Of a DNA stretch of 64,000 nucleotides, positions 60,384 to 64,000 are shown in pieces (the first letter of the stretch is position 1; every line of letters begins with the position of its first letter). The DNA is from Trujillonella endophytica (GTDB lineage: Bacteria > Actinomycetota > Actinomycetes > Mycobacteriales > Geodermatophilaceae). Below the pieces are notes generated by a model. That model ran no database searches. It saw only the letters and a list, made by a program, of their open reading frames with translations, and was not told the origin of the DNA. The stretch is taken from positions 62,001 to 126,000 of the forward strand of contig NZ_JABGCI010000001.1 in NCBI RefSeq assembly GCF_019799905.1, written 5' to 3'. A program made the position numbers and the translations under genes.

Positions 60384-60920
60384 TCAGCTGCGCTGCACCT
60401 CGACCGACTCGATGACGACGTCCTCCACCGGACGGTCCCCGCGCGCGGTCTTCGTCGTGGCGATCTTGTCGACCACGTCGCGGCTGGCCTGGTCGGCCAC
60501 CTCGCCGAAGATCGTGTGCTTGCGGTTCAGGTGCGGCGTCGGGCCGACGGTGATGAAGAACTGCGAGCCGTTGGTGCCGGGCCCGGCGTTCGCCATGGCC
60601 AGCAGGTAGGGCTTGTCGAACGCCAGCTCGGGGTGGAACTCGTCGCCGAACTGGTAGCCGGGGCCGCCGATGCCCTGACCGAGCGGGTCGCCGCCCTGGA
60701 TCATGAAGCCGGAGATCACCCGGTGGAAGACCGTGCCGTCGTAGAGGCGGTCGGTGGTCTTCTGGCGGGTGGCCGGGTGGGTCCACTCGCGGCGGCCCTC
60801 GGCCAGGTCGGCGAAGTTGGCCACGGTCTTGGGCGCGTGGTCGGGGAACAGGTCGACGGTGATGTCCCCGTGGTTCGTGTGGAGGACGGCACGCCGGGCG
60901 GGAGAGGTCGCTTCGGTCAC
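60384..60920 (-). CDS. ppiA: PpiA: peptidyl-prolyl cis-trans isomerase (cyclophilin)
   Basis: A 178-residue cytosolic cyclophilin. Catalytic and binding residues are in [16 protein letters not shown] (Arg, Phe, Gln), [14 protein letters not shown] and HTIFGEV. It matches PpiA/Rv0009 of the origin-proximal synteny. It catalyses proline isomerisation during folding. The GTG at 60920 has GGAGGTC two bases in front. No signal peptide. Confidence 0.95.
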   Translation of the reverse strand: MTEATSPARRAVLHTNHGDITVDLFPDHAPKTVANFADLAEGRREWTHPATRQKTTDRLYDGTVFHRVISGFMIQGGDPLGQGIGGPGYQFGDEFHPELAFDKPYLLAMANAGPGTNGSQFFITVGPTPHLNRKHTIFGEVADQASRDVVDKIATTKTARGDRPVEDVVIESVEVQRS

Positions 60921-61043
60921 GACCTCCACTCTCCCACCGCCGAGCAGGTCGCGGGGCACCCGGGAGGTCTTCCGGCCCGCGGCTGCGGCCGAGGCCCGGC
61001 CCACGGGCGGACACGCGGGCCCTGCGGTCCTATCGTCGTGCTG

Positions 61044-62372
61044 ATGCGGACCGAGCCGGCGGTGGAGGTCGAGGGACCGGTCGCGGGTGCGCGGCCGCCG
61101 TACGGTGCGCCCCCCGCCGACGTCCTCGCGGCGCACGCCTACGTGTGCGAGGAGTTCGTCCTCGCCGGCGAGGCCACGGCCTACGCGCACCCGGACGACG
61201 CGCCGCCCAGCGCGGACGGGCGGTGGCAGGCCCTGCCCGTGGCGACCGCGCCGTACCGGACGCGCGTGCTCGTCGTCCGCCCGGCCGACCCCGCGGCCTT
61301 CACCGGGACCGTCTTCCTCGAGTGGCAGAACGTCTCGGCGGGCGTCGAGCAGCCCGCCCCCACCGCGGGCGAGGTCTACCGCGGCCACGCCTGGGTGGGG
61401 GTGAGCGCGCAGATCGCCGGCCTGTACGGCTCGCCGAGCCGGCGGAGCCGCGCGGCCCGGCGGGCGCCGCTGCTCGACGCCGACCCGGAGCGGTACGGCC
61501 GGCTGCTGCACCCCGGGGAGCCGGCGTGCTTCGACATCTTCTCCGCGGCGGCGGCGGCCGTGGGCCCCCGGCGGTCTGGCGCGGTGGACCCGCTGGGCGG
61601 ACTGGAGGTCGCCCGGGTGATCGCCCTGGGCGGCTCGCAGTCGGCCATGCGGCTGTGCGCCTACGCCAACGCGGTGCACCCGCGGCACCGGGTGGTCGAT
61701 GCCTTCCTGCTGTCGGTCTGGGAGGGGCGGGCGCCGCAGCTGGACGCCGACGCCGATCCCCTCTACCGCCGCACGACCGTGCGCGAGGACCTCGACGTGC
61801 CCGTCCTGGTGGTCAACAGCGAGTTCGAGGTGACGGCGACGGCGGAGCTGGCGCTGCACGACACCCCGCTGCGGCGGGTGTGGGAGGTGACCGGCGCGCC
61901 TCACGGCGTCGGGCACACGGTCGCGCCGCCTCCCGACGGCGGCTGGGGGCCGAACCCGGTGAGCTGGCGGCCGGTGCACGAGGCGGCCCTGCGCGCCGTC
62001 CACCGGTGGGTCGGCGACGGGGAGCCGCCCGCCGAGCAGCCGCGGATCACGCTCGCGGGCCGGCCCACCACGCGCATCGTGCGTGGCGAGGGCGGCAACG
62101 CCTGGGGCGGCATCCGGCTGCCGGAGCTGGCCGTGCCGGTGGCGGAGCACCGCGGCCGGAAGGGGGGCACCGGGAGCGCCCCGGTCCTCGGCGGCCGGCG
62201 GGCGTACCCGGACGCGCTCGTCACCCAGCTCTACCGCTCGCGCGCGGAGTACGTGGCGCGGTGGGAGCAGGCGGTGGCCGAGCTGGTGGCCGCGGGCGTC
62301 GTCCTCCCGGAGGACGCCCCGGCGATGGACGCCCGGGGCGCCGAGGTGGCGGCGGCCCTCCCCCTGCCCTGA
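61044..62372 (+). CDS. Alpha/beta-hydrolase domain protein (PF20091-like)
   Basis: A 442-residue hydrolase. The nucleophile elbow is [20 protein letters not shown] (GxSxS), a conserved acid region is [16 protein letters not shown], and the His is in [11 protein letters not shown]. The family is known from PHB-depolymerase-like and esterase-like proteins of unknown substrate. ATG 61044 has no good Shine-Dalgarno; a GTG six bases upstream is possible. It is divergent from ppiA with 123 bp between. There is no signal peptide. Confidence 0.8.
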   Translation: MRTEPAVEVEGPVAGARPPYGAPPADVLAAHAYVCEEFVLAGEATAYAHPDDAPPSADGRWQALPVATAPYRTRVLVVRPADPAAFTGTVFLEWQNVSAGVEQPAPTAGEVYRGHAWVGVSAQIAGLYGSPSRRSRAARRAPLLDADPERYGRLLHPGEPACFDIFSAAAAAVGPRRSGAVDPLGGLEVARVIALGGSQSAMRLCAYANAVHPRHRVVDAFLLSVWEGRAPQLDADADPLYRRTTVREDLDVPVLVVNSEFEVTATAELALHDTPLRRVWEVTGAPHGVGHTVAPPPDGGWGPNPVSWRPVHEAALRAVHRWVGDGEPPAEQPRITLAGRPTTRIVRGEGGNAWGGIRLPELAVPVAEHRGRKGGTGSAPVLGGRRAYPDALVTQLYRSRAEYVARWEQAVAELVAAGVVLPEDAPAMDARGAEVAAALPLP

Positions 62373-62472
62373 GTCGTACGGGGCGGGACCGCGGATCGGG
62401 CGGGAGAGCCGGGGGTCTCCGCGGACGACTGCGTGTGCCGACTCGATCGCCGACGTGCGTACCGTGCTTCGC

Positions 62473-62799
62473 ATGACCGCACCGACATCGGGTGGGTGGA
62501 CCTTCCTGTCCAACCACGGTCACGTCCTGGTCGGGCTGGCCGCCGACCCTGACGCGCGCATGCGCGACATCGCCGCCCGGGTCGGCATCACCGAACGCGC
62601 GGTGCAGGCGATCGTCCGCGACCTGGAGCAGGCAGGGTACGTCGTCCGGCGTCGCATCGGCCGGCGCAACAGCTACACCATCGCCGGTGAGGCCCGCTTC
62701 CGGCACTCGCTCGAACAGCACGTCCGCGTCGGCGACTTCCTCGCGCTGGTCAGCGGGGACCCGACCACCGACGCCCCCGGCGCTGCCGGTTCCGGCTGA
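62473..62799 (+). CDS. Winged-helix transcriptional regulator
   Basis: A 108-residue DNA-binding protein: [60 protein letters not shown] gives a MarR/ArsR-like winged helix-turn-helix at residues ~10-70. The short C-terminus is likely a dimer helix. Metal or ligand residues are not evident. It follows the hydrolase by 100 bp and precedes the riboswitch; it could regulate either neighbour. Confidence 0.82.
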   Translation: MTAPTSGGWTFLSNHGHVLVGLAADPDARMRDIAARVGITERAVQAIVRDLEQAGYVVRRRIGRRNSYTIAGEARFRHSLEQHVRVGDFLALVSGDPTTDAPGAAGSG

Positions 62800-62941
62800 G
62801 GTCGACCCTCCTCGTCCGGCGCGGTGCTCCCGCCCCGGTGGGGCCGGCCGGACGTGACCGGCAGGCGCCATGGCCGCCTGCGGACCTCGTCCCGCGCCAA
62901 CAGGTGGTGGTGAATACGCGAATCGTGCTTCACTGTTCTCG

Positions 62942-63041
62942 CGGAGGGGAGTACCCCTGAACGCCTCGTCGTCACCACGGCGCCTCATCGGCGCCCGGCG
63001 GGGCGGACCGGCTCACCACGGCCGGTCGGGAGAGACCTCCG
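62942..63041 (+). promoter_or_regulatory. yybP-ykoY-type manganese riboswitch
   Basis: The leader of the terC-like gene has the yybP-ykoY features: P1 strand CGGAGG (62942-62947), GGGGAGTA (62946-62953), GTCGTCA near 62969, a GC-rich middle hairpin, and the closing GAGACC with CCTCCG (63036-63041) that re-forms P1. The 3' strand CCTCCGGT (63036-63043) is also perfectly complementary to ACCGGAGG (63056-63063), which contains the Shine-Dalgarno, so metal binding should free translation. TerC proteins are typical targets of this riboswitch. Confidence 0.85.
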
Positions 63042-63070
63042 GTTGACGCACATCGACCGGAGGAGTGCTC

Positions 63071-64000
63071 GTGGACGTCCCGTTCTGGCTGTGGCTCGCC
63101 GTGCTCGGCGGCATCGTCGCCATGTTGGCCATCGACCTCGTCGCCCACCGGCGCGCACACGTGATCGGCGTGCGCGAGGCCGCCGGGTGGTCGGCGGTGT
63201 GGGTGGCGATCGGTGTGGCCTTCGGCGGGTGGATCTGGGCGGCGTACGGCGCCGAGCTCGGCCAGCAGTACTTCGCCGGATACCTCATCGAGAAGTCGCT
63301 GGCCGTGGACAACGTCTTCGTGTGGGCGATCATCTTCAGCTACTTCGCGGTGCCCCGGGAGTACCAGCACCGGGTGCTCTTCCTCGGCGTCCTCGGCGCG
63401 CTGGTGTTCCGCGGGCTGTTCATCGCCGGCGGATCGGTGCTCATCGCCAGCTTCGGCTGGGTGCTCTACCTGTTCGCCGCGTTCCTCCTCTTCACCGGCT
63501 ACCGGATGATCCGCCAGCGCGACGAGCACCTGGACCCCGAGCGGTCGAAGGCGCTGCGGCTGTTCCGCCGCTGGGTGCCGATGACCGACGCCTACCACGG
63601 CCAGCGCTTGCTCATCCGTCGCGGCGGCGCGCTCCTGGCCACGCCGCTGCTGGCCGTGCTGGTGCTCGTCGAGGTCACCGACATCATCTTCGCCGTCGAC
63701 TCGATCCCGGCGATCTTCGCCGTCACCGACGAGCCGTTCCTCGTCTTCACCGCCAACGCCTTCGCGATCCTGGGCCTGCGAGCCATGTACTTCCTGCTCG
63801 CCGACCTCATCCACCGCTTCGTCCACCTCAAGACCGGGCTCGCCCTCGTCCTGATCTGGGTCGGCATCAAGATGCTGCTCAAGGTCGACGTCTACTACGT
63901 CCCGACCACGGTCTCCCTCGCCGTCATCGCGACCATCATCGGCGGGTCCGTCTGGCTCAGCCTCCGGGCCACCCGCGGGCAGGACCGCCGCGCCCTGCCC
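63071..64000 (+). CDS. TerC-family membrane protein (partial, runs off the window)
   Basis: At least 310 residues of a TerC/Alx-like transporter with about eight or nine helices. Signatures are EKSLAVDNVFVWAIIFSYF and EVTDIIFAVDSIPAIFAVT, which contain the conserved Asp and Glu that line the putative metal path. Recent work links the family to manganese export, matching the upstream riboswitch. The GTG at 63071 follows GGAGGAG. The C-terminus lies beyond the window. Confidence 0.92.
   Translation, partial: MDVPFWLWLAVLGGIVAMLAIDLVAHRRAHVIGVREAAGWSAVWVAIGVAFGGWIWAAYGAELGQQYFAGYLIEKSLAVDNVFVWAIIFSYFAVPREYQHRVLFLGVLGALVFRGLFIAGGSVLIASFGWVLYLFAAFLLFTGYRMIRQRDEHLDPERSKALRLFRRWVPMTDAYHGQRLLIRRGGALLATPLLAVLVLVEVTDIIFAVDSIPAIFAVTDEPFLVFTANAFAILGLRAMYFLLADLIHRFVHLKTGLALVLIWVGIKMLLKVDVYYVPTTVSLAVIATIIGGSVWLSLRATRGQDRRALP

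Overview
The window is very GC-rich chromosomal DNA from an actinobacterium. The right-hand part carries the conserved actinobacterial cell-growth cluster fhaA-fhaB-pstP-rodA-pbpA-pknA-pknB, then trpG, a DUF881 gene, crgA, a PH-domain (CFP-6-like) gene, a rhomboid protease and a cyclophilin. In Mycobacterium and Streptomyces this block lies close to oriC, and the tRNA-Leu(CAG) beside fhaA is also part of that synteny. The gene style (many GTG starts, PAS/GAF/SpoIIE phosphatases, GAF-ANTAR proteins, c-di-GMP proteins, DUF1707, CYTH-CHAD) suggests Geodermatophilaceae or a relative; that family name is inference. I see no phage, insertion sequence or CRISPR.

Layout. 1-1.5 kb: end of a thiamin operon (thiS-thiG-thiE). 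1.6-9.8 kb: signalling genes (two stand-alone RsbW-like ATPases, a PAS-PAS-GAF-SpoIIE phosphatase, a GAF-ANTAR protein) mixed with a benzoate transporter, a nucleoside hydrolase and an unrecognised proline-rich protein with a duplicated motif. 9.8-13.1 kb: a translationally coupled pair of large dynamin-like GTPases. 13.2-13.6 kb: a frameshifted AraC remnant abutting another gene fragment. 13.7-18.7 kb: a c-di-GMP island (PilZ, GGDEF, NYN-domain protein, PAS-GGDEF-EAL). 18.9-25.5 kb: an AidB-like acyl-CoA dehydrogenase, SRPBCC protein, CinA and two PASTA-type Ser/Thr kinases. 25.9-29.3 kb: a small catabolic operon (cyclase-family hydrolase, acyl-CoA ligase, PaaG-like crotonase). 29.4-46.8 kb: housekeeping and stress genes, three TetR and one GntR regulator, two tetR/target divergons with visible operators, CYTH-CHAD, RNB nuclease, omega-amidase, a decayed ECF sigma locus next to a long palindrome, and tandem universal stress proteins. 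46.9-60.9 kb: tRNA-Leu and the growth/division cluster. 61-64 kb: an alpha/beta hydrolase, a winged-helix regulator and a TerC transporter preceded by a yybP-ykoY-type (Mn2+) riboswitch.

How it works together. FhaA, FhaB, PstP, PknA and PknB form the phosphorylation circuit that controls RodA-PbpA peptidoglycan synthesis, with CrgA as divisome partner. PilZ, GGDEF and GGDEF-EAL proteins form a local c-di-GMP module. The RsbW-like ATPases, SpoIIE phosphatase and GAF-ANTAR protein look like parts of partner-switching and stress-response networks.

Strongest non-gene signals: two perfect parS-like palindromes (cores at 20506 and 40211) about 19.7 kb apart; the Mn2+ riboswitch with a visible RBS-sequestering alternative pairing at 62942-63063; a DnaA-box-like repeat cluster in the 404-bp crgA/PH-gene gap; a 31-nt-arm hairpin at 5447-5513; an 18-bp-arm palindrome at 42601-42663 beside the broken ECF gene; and several strong terminators between convergent genes.
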